Of a stretch of DNA of 64,000 bases, positions 1-10,399 are shown piece after piece. Below the pieces are notes generated by a model. The model ran no database searches. It was given only the letters and a program-made list of their open reading frames with translations, and was not told the origin of the DNA. The DNA comes from Medicago truncatula (lineage: Eukaryota; Streptophyta; Magnoliopsida; Fabales; Fabaceae), in assembly GCF_003473485.1 (NCBI RefSeq), contig NC_053044.1, positions 10,118,501 through 10,182,500 on the forward strand, written 5' to 3'. The first letter of the stretch is position 1. Each line of letters starts with the position of its first letter. The translations under genes were made by a program, and so were the position numbers.

Positions 1-716
1 TTTCATAGATACAACGTTTTTAAAAAGGCCCAAGACCTTAATAACAAAAAACAGGTTTTATGTAATGTGCATAAACAAATTACTACTGCACCACACCACA
101 CAAGCTTATTTTCCACGTATAGATCACTAAATCACATTATATTTCATTTAATTTAATAGTGAGTTTTATTGGAGGATAATTTGCTTAATCACAACCACAA
201 ATAGTTTTATTTGGGCACACTCGCACAAATGAAAAAAAGAAGTAAAAGAAGAAACACTAATCAACTAAGGCTCACAATTGATAAATAGCTAATATAATTA
301 TTATTACGATATTTGCCCACATAATGATATTGGAATATAATAAAATATAAAATATTCCAACAACAACTACCATATTGTTCTATCTTTTATGTTTTCAGAC
401 ATTAAGAAATTGTTGCCGCATTAAGAACATTTTATCATCTAAATCGTAACTCAAATCTTAAAAAATCAAATGACAAACCCTCTAATGCGATGATCCAACT
501 ATTTAAAATTTAAAAAGTAATGTACGACGAGAGAACAAACAACTCAAACCAACAAACAATTGAAAATAACCGAAATTTTTCAACTTAAAGATTCCATCAA
601 CCATTACATCCAACAATACATGCATAAAATAAATAACATAAGGAAAAATTAATCATATATATTTTGAAGTTGAATCTCAAACACAAGTGACATAACATAG
701 CATCAACAACTTGACA
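1..716. other. AT-rich intergenic DNA, 3' flank of an F-box pseudogene
   Basis: I see no gene here. The part from about 530 to 700 resembles the 3' flank of the FBA F-box gene at 8150-9268, including a shared stretch around 'gattccatcaaccatt' at 589 and 8033. It therefore looks like the old downstream region of the F-box pseudogene that ends at 717. Confidence 0.5.
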
Positions 717-1562
717 TCAAGAATAAGGTGATATCAAACTCTCAATGTAGACTTCCGGGTTCAAGTAACTGCTACTAATATGTTGAAACTCAGGTATATT
801 AAAAGTACCATTTTTGGAATCATAGACAAACAACTTCAATGTCAAAAACTCTTCAAAATCCATTAGTACTTGGTCATCATCCGAAATAGCATAGCAACAA
901 CTCTTGGAATAGGGATATAAAACTTGATCTCCCATGTAAGGAATATTGTACAATTTTGTCCAAGGCTCTTTATTTCCATATTCCTTCATAATCCAAACCT
1001 CCACAAGCATATCACTGCTGCTGCTAGTAAAGAGGCACAAGCAATCCCTCAACTTTCCCAAGGATTCACGTTGCTTATCCGTATCTGGCAGCAAAAGATT
1101 TTGATACGACTCGTTCTCCAAATCAAGAGAAACAATGGCATTCAAAAGTCTACTTGAAATATCATATGACAACCAATTAATGGTGCCACTCACAAATACA
1201 CCTGGATTATCACTGATGTGAGAATATGGGAAGTCTTGGATCCTCCTCCAAGTATTGGTACCCAAAGTATAAACACTAACTCTATATTGGTTCTTAAAGA
1301 AAGAAACAGCAACAATCTTATAATTGTGAGTTGAAGGACTATATCCAAAGCTAAATGTGGAAGCGAGAAATGTATTTCCTTTTCCCGGATATTTCAAAGG
1401 AGGGAAAGTATTGAATCTCCTAATGGAAGGGTTCCACAAAAGAGGGAAATGATCCTCAATGGTGAAACAAAGGATGCCGTTGCAAGAGCAAACACGCAAA
1501 TCACAAACGTTAACATTGTTCAAAAAATCAGGACAATCGAGTTGGGTCTGCGCGACGACTAT
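717..1562 (-). pseudogene. FBA-type F-box gene, 5'-truncated (F-box missing)
   Basis: This encodes the F-box-associated interaction (FBA) part of an F-box protein without its F-box. The open frame from 1523 starts at TTG, not ATG. Homology to the genes at 8150 and 21873 continues upstream in the same frame to about 1562 (VVAQTQLDCPDF, matching IVTQTQLYPPNT in the 8150 gene) and then stops; an in-frame TAA lies at 1578-1580. Family hallmarks are CSCNGILCF, LWNPSIRRFNTFPP, SFGYSPSTHNYKIV, VYTLGTNTWRRI and GVFVSGTINWL. The C-terminus is conserved, ending YIESLISP. About 100 N-terminal residues of a roughly 380-residue protein are lost, including the Skp1-binding F-box, so it cannot act as an SCF receptor. 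A far-upstream exon is possible, but these genes are normally single-exon. Confidence 0.8.
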
Positions 1563-1750
1563 ATAAGCTTTGAGGTTTTAGGTTTTCACTTCGACTTGGA
1601 TTACTGACGTGGACAACTTAGTATCATTGGATTTCATAGATTGGTATCAATGACTCAGATCATTCAACTTGGATAAAAATAGCCACATTTTTTTCTTGTA
1701 AAAAAAAAAAAAACTTATTTTAATATCAATAGTATATATATAAAGTAAAG

Positions 1751-2192
1751 TTTTTTATGCCACGTACTTCCACGTTTATTTGCAATATTTTTATTATTTT
1801 TCTAATTTTTCAAAATCAATATTTTATTTATCATAAATATCTCAACAAACTTTTGATCATATCTATTAAATATTTTATTTAACTTTTTTTATTGAATTCT
1901 TGAACTTTTTTTACTTAACTTTTTTTTTTCTATTAAATATTTTTCTAATTCTTGATATTTTACTTAACTTTTTTTATTGGGAATATACGTGGAAGTGACA
2001 TGTGGCATAAAAAAAATTGACATGTGACACCTCACTTAGGGTGCCACGTCAGCGTTGACCGAGTAAACAATAGACTGGGGGTCCAAAACTGCCAAAGAAT
2101 CAAAACATAGGGGGCTGTTTTGTATTTAAATTAGTTAGGGGTCCATAAATGCAACTTTTGAAAAGATAAGGGCCCAAAAGTGCAATTAAGCC
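1751..2192. repeat. Solo terminal repeat of a MULE-like element, with an inner inverted repeat
   Basis: The stretch from about 2030 to 2192, ending 'gtgcaattaagcc', is the same sequence (reverse-complemented) as the left terminal repeat of the 44531-47474 element and also matches its right terminal repeat. No partner terminus lies nearby, so this is a solo or truncated copy. An imperfect inverted repeat of about 25 bp joins 1751-1775 and 1987-2014 ('ttatgccacgtacttccacg' and its near complement). Confidence 0.55.
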
Positions 2193-2193
2193 T

Positions 2194-3335
2194 AAATTTT
2201 ATTTGCGGATATCATATATATAATTTCTTTATCTTCTTGAATGTGTCTAACCGAACAATGCCGGATAAATACACTAGTAAGTTATAAAATAATTATTTTC
2301 TGTAACAATGAGATATACTAACATAGACAAGCGAACTATCAAGCTCAAGCAGTGCCATGAAAGGTTGTTGATGATTGTGTACCCCTTTAGAAGTCATTGT
2401 CATTTATCTAGAATAATTATTACTCCTCCGTTATTTTTTAAGTGTTGTTTTAGTGCGGATATAGCATTCCTATTTAACTGTCTTTTTGATATTTTAAGGG
2501 TATGATTTATCAATTATACCCTTTGTCAATTACTAATATCTTTTTCAAAAAAACTAATTAATGTTATATATTTGGAAAACTAAAGTTTGTTTTTTTTAAA
2601 CAAAGTTTGTTTGTTTTATAAAACAAAGTTTGTTTCTTGTTATCTTAAAATTTAAACAAAACTTTGTTACCTATAATAATGATTTCATGAATAGTTAAAA
2701 TTATATAAATAAGATGAGTAGGAATTATTAAAAATTTCAAGTGCAAAGTAAAAGAACGGATATGAGAGAAAAATAAAATAAAAGACTCCATGAATGTTCA
2801 AAAGGAATAATAAGTGGAAGACTTGTTGGAACGGCTTATGGGAGGTGAAGAGGAAGAAATAGTTGAAGACTCGTTCGACAAGATAGAAGAACAAGAACAA
2901 GATAGGAATTTGTATGAGAGAGAGTGTGTGCAAAAAAAAAAGGAATTTGTTGTAGAAAACATAATATCTAACGAATGTTTGTTACAAGATAAAAATAACA
3001 TATTAAATTTATTGAAAAGAGAAAGTTTGTGCAAAAAAAAAGAAGGTATATATTGGTGGATTAAAATGAGGGTACAATAGGAAGAAAAAGTGCAAAAATA
3101 CACTTTGCTATTTTGGTGTTAATATTCTAAAATGACACTTAAAAATAAACGGAGGGGATAGCATTAACAAAATGCTAATAAATGTTTATGGAACACTAGT
3201 TAAAAAACAAATATAGTACTTTAGAGGTATTTGTGTAGTCAAAGTTTTAAAAGTGTAAAATATATTCGTTTTAATACAAAATTTATTTATTTTTGTTTTC
3301 ATAAGTGTTTATTTTTTGAAGAAGCCAAAATGAAT
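2194..3335. other. AT-rich intergenic DNA without a supported gene
   Basis: A short acidic open frame at 2814-3080 (plus) begins with GTG, has no ATG and resembles nothing I know. The repeated 'aaacaaagtttgttt' motifs around 2590-2635 are low-complexity. I see no other structure. Confidence 0.5.
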
Positions 3336-3339
3336 TATA

Positions 3340-3740
3340 TTACGACTAAACCACACTCTCCCCATCACAAGGTATACCGCAGACGAGGCTAAAAAAAATA
3401 TACAAAGTCAAGAACAAACCCGAAATCAAGGAAACAAGAAACGAAACGAGCAATTATGCCATGCTTGAACATAACAAAGGGCTAAGACACCACCTATGGT
3501 AATCAAAAGGAATAATTTTAGATTTTTCCCTTAGCCACCGGAAAGAGAGGTTTAACATTATCTAAGAGCTGAAGTGCCGAACATGATTTGTTATTAAAGA
3601 TTTTGTTGTTTCTTTTCTTCCAAATAGTCCAAATACAAGCACACCAAACCGAGTGAATGAGATTAAAATGAGGAAATATCTCATTGCTTGTTAATACCGG
3701 CATACTCAGAGAATTAGGAAATATCATTGTGCGACCAAAA
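3340..3740 (-). pseudogene. LINE remnant, 3' end of the RT ORF (zf-RVT region)
   Basis: The minus strand encodes HSVWCACIWTIWKKRNNKIFNNKSC. This resembles the zinc-binding/RNase-like tail that follows reverse transcriptase in plant LINE ORF2 (typically ...WxIWKxRNxxIF). The same tail occurs at 15350-15640 and 23330-23600, for example RNNRLFTDKTCSVIQVFDNIK. Only the last part of the ORF and some 3' untranslated sequence remain. The catalytic RT region is absent, so this is a dead 5'-truncated copy, which is the usual outcome of LINE retrotransposition. Confidence 0.6.
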
Positions 3741-3832
3741 ATAGAAATATTAAGAGAGGTTAGAGTACATGAAAAGAAACAAGATGGAACATTGTTTAAT
3801 ATAACGACTGAAATTGATTAGTAAGTGTTGGA

Positions 3833-6245
3833 TGTAAAAGCCCGATTTTTGCTAGATTTATTTTAATTATTTTAATATGTGTTTACATGTGCTTGTGTGT
3901 GATTATTTATCATTGGATGCATTTTAATGAATTTTCGTGTTACAAGGGTAATTTAGTCATTTTGGACGCAGGGATATTTTGGTCATTTTGCAAGTAAGGG
4001 TAAATTAGTAATTTTTGGTGAGGATTAGTTTTAGTGTTTAGTGAGAACCATTATTTTACTAAGTTACTAGCGTAGTAATTAGTTGTAAACTGTTAACTGA
4101 TCGTTGTTAGTACGTTACAGTTAAGTGAATGTTATTAGTATTTTACCGTTGAGGGAGTAGAAACATTTTAGAATTGTGTTTGAGTAGGTTAAGTCCACTA
4201 AGGTATTAGGTTAAGACCATTAGAGGAATAGCCTATATAGGCCTTGTCTTAAGAAAAAATCTCATTCATTTTCATTATAAGAGTTATATTGACAGAGGTA
4301 GAGAGAGAATGTGGAAGAGAAGAGAAAAAGGGTTAGAGGAGAAGAAGCTTGACGATTCAAGAATTGGTGAGATCATAGGAGAGTGAAGCTTGAGCTAGGA
4401 TTAATTGCTAACTAAGGTAAGGGGATTAGAATTCATCATAATCATTTAGTGTAATTTTTCAAATTGTTGTATGATTAAGTGCTTAATTGAATAAGTGGTT
4501 AATTGTTCATAGTTGTTAAAATCCGTGCTCTAACTATGATGATATGTTTGAATGCATTAAATTGGTGATAATTGAATTGTTGTTGGTGAAACTTCATGTT
4601 CAAAGTATGTGAAAGTGGTATGATATGAATTATGCTCAATTTGTTGAATTATGCTATGTTGTTGTTGAGTTCTGATGAGAACCATGTTCAATTGATGTTG
4701 TTGTTGTTAAGTGATATTGTTGTTGATGATTCATGACTTGGGTGTTCATAGTTCATGATTTGATGATGAGAAATGAGTTGTTGTTGTTGGTTTTGTAAAA
4801 ATGGATTGATTGGTGAATTATGTTCAAATGACAATTGTTTTCATGTTTGTTGTGTTGTTGTGAACCCTTTTAGTTGCATTGACCTATAAAACAAACTTTG
4901 GAACCACATTTGGGCATTAGGGGATCAAAATTGGGAGTTTTGGGTAAAAAGGGGTTGAAACCCATAATATATTTTTGCAGAACTATGACTGTTCGCTTAA
5001 GCGAACCAGCATGGTCAGTTTTGGAACTCGGTCGCTTAAGCGAAACGGTAAGTGACGAGTAAGCGAACATTACTGGTAGCTACTGGAACTCGTTCGCTTA
5101 AGCGAACCTGCCCAGTTTCAGCATCTTTGATTTTTGGTTCCGGATCTTAGGAGGTCAATCCGAACTTTGTAAAATGATCCTCTCAACTTGTTTAACATCT
5201 GTTTGAACTCCTGAACCTACTGGAACATGTTTTACTCATTCAAATTTGGGATTTTCCATGTTGGGTTGAAACTTGCAATTTTGGGAATTATCGGATTTTG
5301 TCAAAATGAACTTTTGTGAACTAACTAAGATTACAAGTTGGGTCTACAGTTCCTATAGACTTATGCAAAGCTTGTAATGTTGGTTAATTGTCTTAATCAT
5401 GTCAAACTTGAATTTTCGGATGGGAATGTGGAAAATGTGAACTTAGGTTTTCTCAAACGAACTTAAGCTATACTTTGAACTAATGCCTAATAGTTTGTAA
5501 GTGGCTTAAGCTCATGACTACATGATTGATTAAGATTATCTTGTGAGTTTTCAAACTTGAATAAATTATTTATTTTGGAAATTATCAATGTTGGCCGTTT
5601 TGCCACTTGATATATGGAATTTATCGGAAATGATTCTTTTTAGCCAATTATCTTATAATCATTCGTGACTAGCCTTATGTAACTAAATGAATGAATTGTT
5701 AGATGCTGGATATGATATTGATCATAAGATGTTGTATTTTCTCTTTACTTGTAATATGAAAAATATTTGGAATGATGAAACTATGTGATGTAGTTGATGT
5801 TGAATGATGTTGATGATCATTGATGTTTATGATGATAATGTGATGATGACTCTTATTTGAATTGTGACTTAATTATTGTGACATAAATACTTGATAATGC
5901 AATTGTTGTTGAGGTGATCAATATAATTGGAAGTTGTCATTTATATTGTTTTGATTATTATGAAGTGATGTTGCATTGTCGAGTCTTTGCTTGTATGTCT
6001 ATGCATCATAGTCATGTTGAGTCTTGTGGCTGTAAAAGGGATGTGCTCTTTTACTTCGGTGATAATGTAAGACGGGTGTGAAATCTTACACATGATGTGT
6101 TTGTTACATCATGGGTGACGACCTTGAGGTGATTTGGTACCACATGCATATATGTGTCGGTTTAAGCGCATATCATGTTGATTTGTTACATCATGAAGAT
6201 AGCTGAATCTAAACAGTAGATGGAGGAGGATGCGATGGTGAACCG
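3833..6245 (+). mobile_element. Long LTR-like relic (Ty3/Tekay-type, tentative)
   Basis: This is about 2.4 kb of non-coding sequence starting 'tgtaaaagcccgattttt', rich in GTT/GAT runs. Near 5870-6150 it shares phrases with 51190-51500 and with the reverse strand of 58080-58150: 'acttgataatgca', 'gcattgtcgantc', 'tttggtaccacatgca'. Three repeated loci with the same order of phrases suggest one family of long LTRs, of the kind seen in legume Tekay chromoviruses. No internal coding region is attached. Near-perfect palindromes built on TTCGCTTAAGCGAA lie at 4991-5006, 5032-5043 and 5092-5107, with a half copy near 5058. Both LTR boundaries are uncertain. Confidence 0.4.
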
Positions 6246-6317
6246 ATGATGGATGGAGGGAGAGTGGTCGCAGTCACAGCTCGCCGGCGGTGGATTTGCT
6301 TGTGGTTCGGTTCGGTG

Positions 6318-6435
6318 TATTATTATTATTATAATTATTATTATTATTACTACTACTACTACTATGTGTTACAAAAGAAAAAGCTATATTTTTTTTACGT
6401 AAAGATATATTATTATTATTACTATATGTTACAAA
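6318..6435. repeat. TTA/CTA microsatellite
   Basis: Runs of (ATT)n and (ACT)n, followed by a second short copy around 6410 next to the repeated phrase 'tatgttacaaaa'. The tyrosine-rich open frame across it is an artefact of the repeat. Confidence 0.85.
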
Positions 6436-6595
6436 AAAAAACTATATTTTATTTTTTTTACGTGATGTGTTAGCAATATTTTGTTTTTATTTTTTTTTAT
6501 TTTTTTAAGAATGATTGGAGGGAAAATTTGTATTTTGGTGAACAAGTGTAGAGGGAAGATTGCCACCAAAAATTTGATGTTGTTGAAATTTTTAT

Positions 6596-6841
6596 GAAAT
6601 AAGAGAGTAACGTTTCAAAAATGTCCCCAAAAGTATTTAAGGGGACAATTCATGATTGTTACCAAAGAAATAATAGAGTGACGCTCCAAAAACGTCCCCA
6701 GAAGTATCTAAGGGGACGATTTCCAGGGGTTGCGAATTTATTTCTAGCAAATATCATAAAACGTTGTCTTAGGGACTTTTAGGGGACAAATTTTGCACGT
6801 CCCCTAAAGAAGTGTTGCCAGAGACAACAAATGGTGTAGTG
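6596..6841. mobile_element. CACTA-like transposon terminus (right end)
   Basis: The stretch contains two diverged direct copies of a subterminal repeat, about 6596-6660 and 6665-6725 ('caaaaatgtccccaaaagta' and 'caaaaacgtccccagaagta'). It ends 'caacaaatggtgtagtg', whose complement starts CACTAC, the hallmark of CACTA elements. I could not find the matching left end, so the element extent is unknown and this copy may be truncated. Confidence 0.5.
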
Positions 6842-8149
6842 TACTATGCATGTATAAAAAAATTATGAATTAAAAATGCTATGATTATATTTCCTACTAG
6901 ATAGAACCTGAAAGCCCAAAAGAAAAGAGGGAAAAGATTAAAATGGAGAGCTAAATGTCCAATTATTGCTCGGTAGAACTTTAAGATGAAATTGTGAATT
7001 TATTTCTTGACTCATTGTCTATTCTAAAAGTCTTCTAAAAGACCTTGTGTATAAAATTACTGCACTTAAGATAGTTCCATTTACAACCCACTTCCCATAT
7101 TTCCACTCAGCACACCATCAAACATTTTAACATTCAATCATAGCCTCAAATTATCAGTTTATAATCTCCAAAGAATAAGCAGATCAACATAAGTGGATGC
7201 CACTCACTTATAGGTGGTTTCCATCTTTCATTCTTTTGAAATAAAGTACGTAGCAAGATACAAAAAACAGTAGCAGTTGTGATAAAAATAATTAAACTAA
7301 AATAGTCTTAGTAACTCATCAGAATACAAATTAAAGTTTGTGGTAAAATGGAATAAAATACAAACTCAAAACTACTTTGTTTCCAGGTTCAATAGGATTT
7401 GTATAACTTATAAGCTGCTTTGTTTCCATGCTTTAAACACCTGTTCTCTGCAACAAGTAGTGCAATATAAGAAACAACGAGAGAAAATCATTATCATATA
7501 TACAAAAAACAGCTTTTTAAAAAATTCAATCGACAACATTACTAAGTTTAGTTCAACTTTTAAGAACTGCGTTGAAAAGTTTATCCAATGTCAATGTTCC
7601 AGAAACCTTGTCGAAGAAGCAAAGTTTAATATAGAATTCAATACTTGCTAGTGTATCTAGCAATAGTCAGAAAGTCAGTAATAAATAATAAATTGATCTC
7701 AACATATGCGTGAGTAGTAAATAATAATCCCATTCTTGAGATACATGTGTGGTAAAAACGGATATTCAATATTCTTTAAAAAATGACTTCGCAATATCCA
7801 GTTTTGTTTATAATGTATTCTGCAAGATTTGAAACAAACATTAAGAAATTCGTGCAACGTCTAAGAAGACATTGTAACATCTACACCATAACAGATATCT
7901 TAGAAAATGAAATGACAAACTATTTAATGCAATTCATGATTGTGAACTATTTAAAATATAGTGCAAGATATGTGAGAATCAACAACTCAAATTAACCAAA
8001 CTATTGAAAATAAGAAGCAATGTTGAACCTATAGATTCCATCAACCATTGATTAACAATGATCCAAAATTCACCAAGAATCAAAGCAGACATAAATTAAA
8101 CAACAAACAACTAACCATATGTATATTGAAGTCGAATGCATGCTTTAAG
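6842..8149. other. Intergenic DNA between the CACTA-like end and the F-box gene
   Basis: I see no supported gene. Open frames at 7340-7651 and 7783-7995 have no recognisable domain and look like AT-rich chance frames. From about 7740 the sequence resembles the 3' flank of the FBA gene at 21873 ('ttcaatattctt' phrase at 21734), so it is the downstream region of the F-box gene. Confidence 0.5.
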
Positions 8150-9268
8150 TTAAGGTGATATGAGACTCTCAATGTAGACTATTGGGTGCTTCTGAGCACA
8201 GTTGTTTTGAAACTCAAGAATATTAAAAGTAACAGTTTTGGAATCGTAAACAGCCAACTTCCTATCGTAACTTTCAAAATCATTAAATTCCATCAGCAGT
8301 CGGTCATCCTCAGACAAATATAGTCCAAGACTCCACCACCAGCAGTTGTCTTCGAAACCGTGAAGATCTTGCATGTTAGGAACATGGAACAATTTAGTCC
8401 AAGACTCTTCATTTCCGTACTTATTCATAATCCAAACATTCAAAAACATATCACTAGTTTCAAAGACACACAAGCAATCCCTCAGCACATCCAACCTCCA
8501 TGAATATGACTCATTATCAGAATCAGGGAGGAAAAGTTGTCGATATGACTCATCCTCTAAAGCAAGAGAAAGAATAAAGTGCAAATAATCATCTGATTCA
8601 CCTTCTGCATACCAATTAACAGTACCACTCACAAATACTCCTCGTCCATATATGCGGTAATCATGTGGGATGTCCTCTATTCTTGTCCAATAATCAGTCC
8701 CCAAAGTATAAACAAAAACATCATTTTTGGAAGCAAAATCAATGACCTTATACTTATCAATGAAATGATCATACCCGAAGCTTATGAAAAAAGTATCATG
8801 TCTGCGTCGAATTTCCAAAGGAGGCAATAACTTAAATTTTCTAATGGAAGGGTTCCACAAAACATAAGAACCAGGCTTGAGAAAACAACAAAAAATGCCA
8901 TCGCAAGAGCACAATACGTCCACGTATTTAGATCCATTTGTGAGAGTATTAGGAGGGTAAAGTTGTGTCTGTGTAACAATGGTAGAAGTAGAAAAAACTG
9001 AGTGGATTGGAGAATCATATAGAACTAAATCAGCCAAGTTGTTCATAGAGGCTATCATGAGGTGGTGGCGCTTTGTTGACAATTGAAGGTGATTCTTTGC
9101 AAATTTTGGATCAGAAATAAGAGAATGAAAGAACTTACATACGCATCGAAGTTGAAAGAGAAACTTCACAGGAAGCCTGCATAGAATTTCAGCAATTAGA
9201 TCGAAAGGAAGAGTTGGAAGCTCCGGCGTGAGTGACTGAGATGAAAGGACTTTGTTTCCCTGCGCCAT
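8150..9268 (-). CDS. F-box protein with FBA interaction domain
   Basis: Predicted 372-residue substrate receptor of an SCF ubiquitin ligase: the F-box binds Skp1/ASK, and the C-terminal domain would bind a target I cannot identify. The start is the ATG at 9266-9268 (MAQGNKVLSS); the frame is open upstream to 9295, but only from a TTG. The F-box is at about residues 17-61 (LPTLPFDLIAEILCRLPVKF...LISDPKFAKNHL). The FBA domain covers about residues 95-365, with CSCDGIFC, LWNPSIRKFKLLPP, SFGYD, VYTLGTDYWTRI and GVFVSGTVNW. It is single-exon and of normal family length, with no internal stop. Its closest relatives in the window are 21873-23048 and the truncated 717-1562, all on the minus strand, so this looks like a decaying tandem family. 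The family resembles Arabidopsis CPR1/CPR30-type and S-locus-type F-box proteins, but no specific role can be assigned. Confidence 0.88.
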   Translation of the reverse strand: MAQGNKVLSSQSLTPELPTLPFDLIAEILCRLPVKFLFQLRCVCKFFHSLISDPKFAKNHLQLSTKRHHLMIASMNNLADLVLYDSPIHSVFSTSTIVTQTQLYPPNTLTNGSKYVDVLCSCDGIFCCFLKPGSYVLWNPSIRKFKLLPPLEIRRRHDTFFISFGYDHFIDKYKVIDFASKNDVFVYTLGTDYWTRIEDIPHDYRIYGRGVFVSGTVNWYAEGESDDYLHFILSLALEDESYRQLFLPDSDNESYSWRLDVLRDCLCVFETSDMFLNVWIMNKYGNEESWTKLFHVPNMQDLHGFEDNCWWWSLGLYLSEDDRLLMEFNDFESYDRKLAVYDSKTVTFNILEFQNNCAQKHPIVYIESLISP

Positions 9269-9638
9269 TACCCAAGAATGGTTTGTGCGAAACAAATGCT
9301 AACTATGTGAATTCCAGAATTAGGATATTCGTTCGAAAACAGGGTTCTGTTTAGAACAAAAATGAAAATGAATATCAAAACATATAATTCAATTTGCATA
9401 TTTACTATAACCATAAACATATATTAATATTAGAGATGGTCTAAACCCCAAACACAATATAAACACAATTCTAACCGAAGTTATTTTTTGGGGGTGGTTG
9501 CAAATGCTTTCAATTTGATGGTATTTGATTTGTACTTTACCTTCTGATTTTGACTGAAAAGGGGGAAATTGCGGTTTGTTGAAGAAGATTGGTTAATTTT
9601 AGGGTTCATGGTTTTGGTCTATGATAATTTGGGGAGTG

Positions 9639-9804
9639 GTTATGGTGCATAAGGAAATCCTTATGCACCGTGCATAAATCCCAACATAATTGCTTCCTAC
9701 ACCCCCAAAGTGAGCCAAAACCATTTTTATTCAAAATAAAAGAAATCTGATGGTTGTGATGTGTTTATGCACGGTGCATAAGGAAATAGCTTATGCACCA
9801 TAAC
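9639..9804. mobile_element. Foldback MITE (about 166 bp)
   Basis: Terminal inverted repeats of about 45 bp: 'gttatggtgcataag' at the left and its complement 'cttatgcaccataac' at the right, continuing inward through 'cttatgcaccgtgcataaa'. Each arm is itself partly palindromic. A direct repeat of 'gataatttg(a)gggga' lies just outside (9623-9635 and 9812-9826), a few bases from each end, so the exact target duplication is unclear. A partial relative lies at 53618-53720. Confidence 0.7.
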
Positions 9805-10039
9805 TTTTGCCGATAATTTGAGGGGAAGAACATATCTGATTATGGTTTACAAGGCGAATAGTAACATACTAACATTGGTTGAAACCATTTTAGGATAGTA
9901 TAATCTGAACCATCTATTTAATCTATTGGTGTGTTTATCGCGGTTCACCGTTGATAGACGTCCCTCGCCTAGAATCCACCATTTATTTCTACTAGATAAA
10001 TAAAAAGATACGATTCTTACCAACAAAAATAGGGAAATG

Positions 10040-10212
10040 CTAACAAGTGCTCTTAGGGCACTTGTTAAGAAGCTTAAAAAAGAAAGTTTATCTTAGAGAT
10101 GATGTATTCAACACCATGAAACTTTAAAAATGAACTTTTTCCACATCAAATTTATAATTTATTTCTATTTTTGAGTTCTTAACTAGTGTCATAATTTAAA
10201 GGCACTTGTTAG
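10040..10212. mobile_element. MITE with 11-bp terminal inverted repeats
   Basis: It starts 'ctaacaagtgc' and ends with the exact complement 'gcacttgttag'. The left part also holds 'cttagggcacttgttaag'. Length and internal phrases ('gtattcaaca') resemble the element at 58208-58381, so both probably belong to one family. I see no clear target duplication. Confidence 0.6.
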
Positions 10213-10399
10213 TATAATCTAAACAAAATATAAGATACAATTTTCCATCAAAATTATAGAAAATTAAAAAAATATCAATTAAACACATGTATCACAGTTG
10301 TCATTGTAAAGATGAAAATATACTTTCAAATAAATTAAAATTTTCTTTTTTTTATAAGGAAAATAAATTAAAATGTTTATAAATATAATTTATACAAAA

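Noticed and set aside
2814-3080. Acidic small protein
   Set aside because: There is no ATG start and no recognisable domain, and the antisense frame is equally open. Probably chance.
6246-6473. Tyrosine-rich open frame
   Set aside because: Translation of a TTA/CTA microsatellite.
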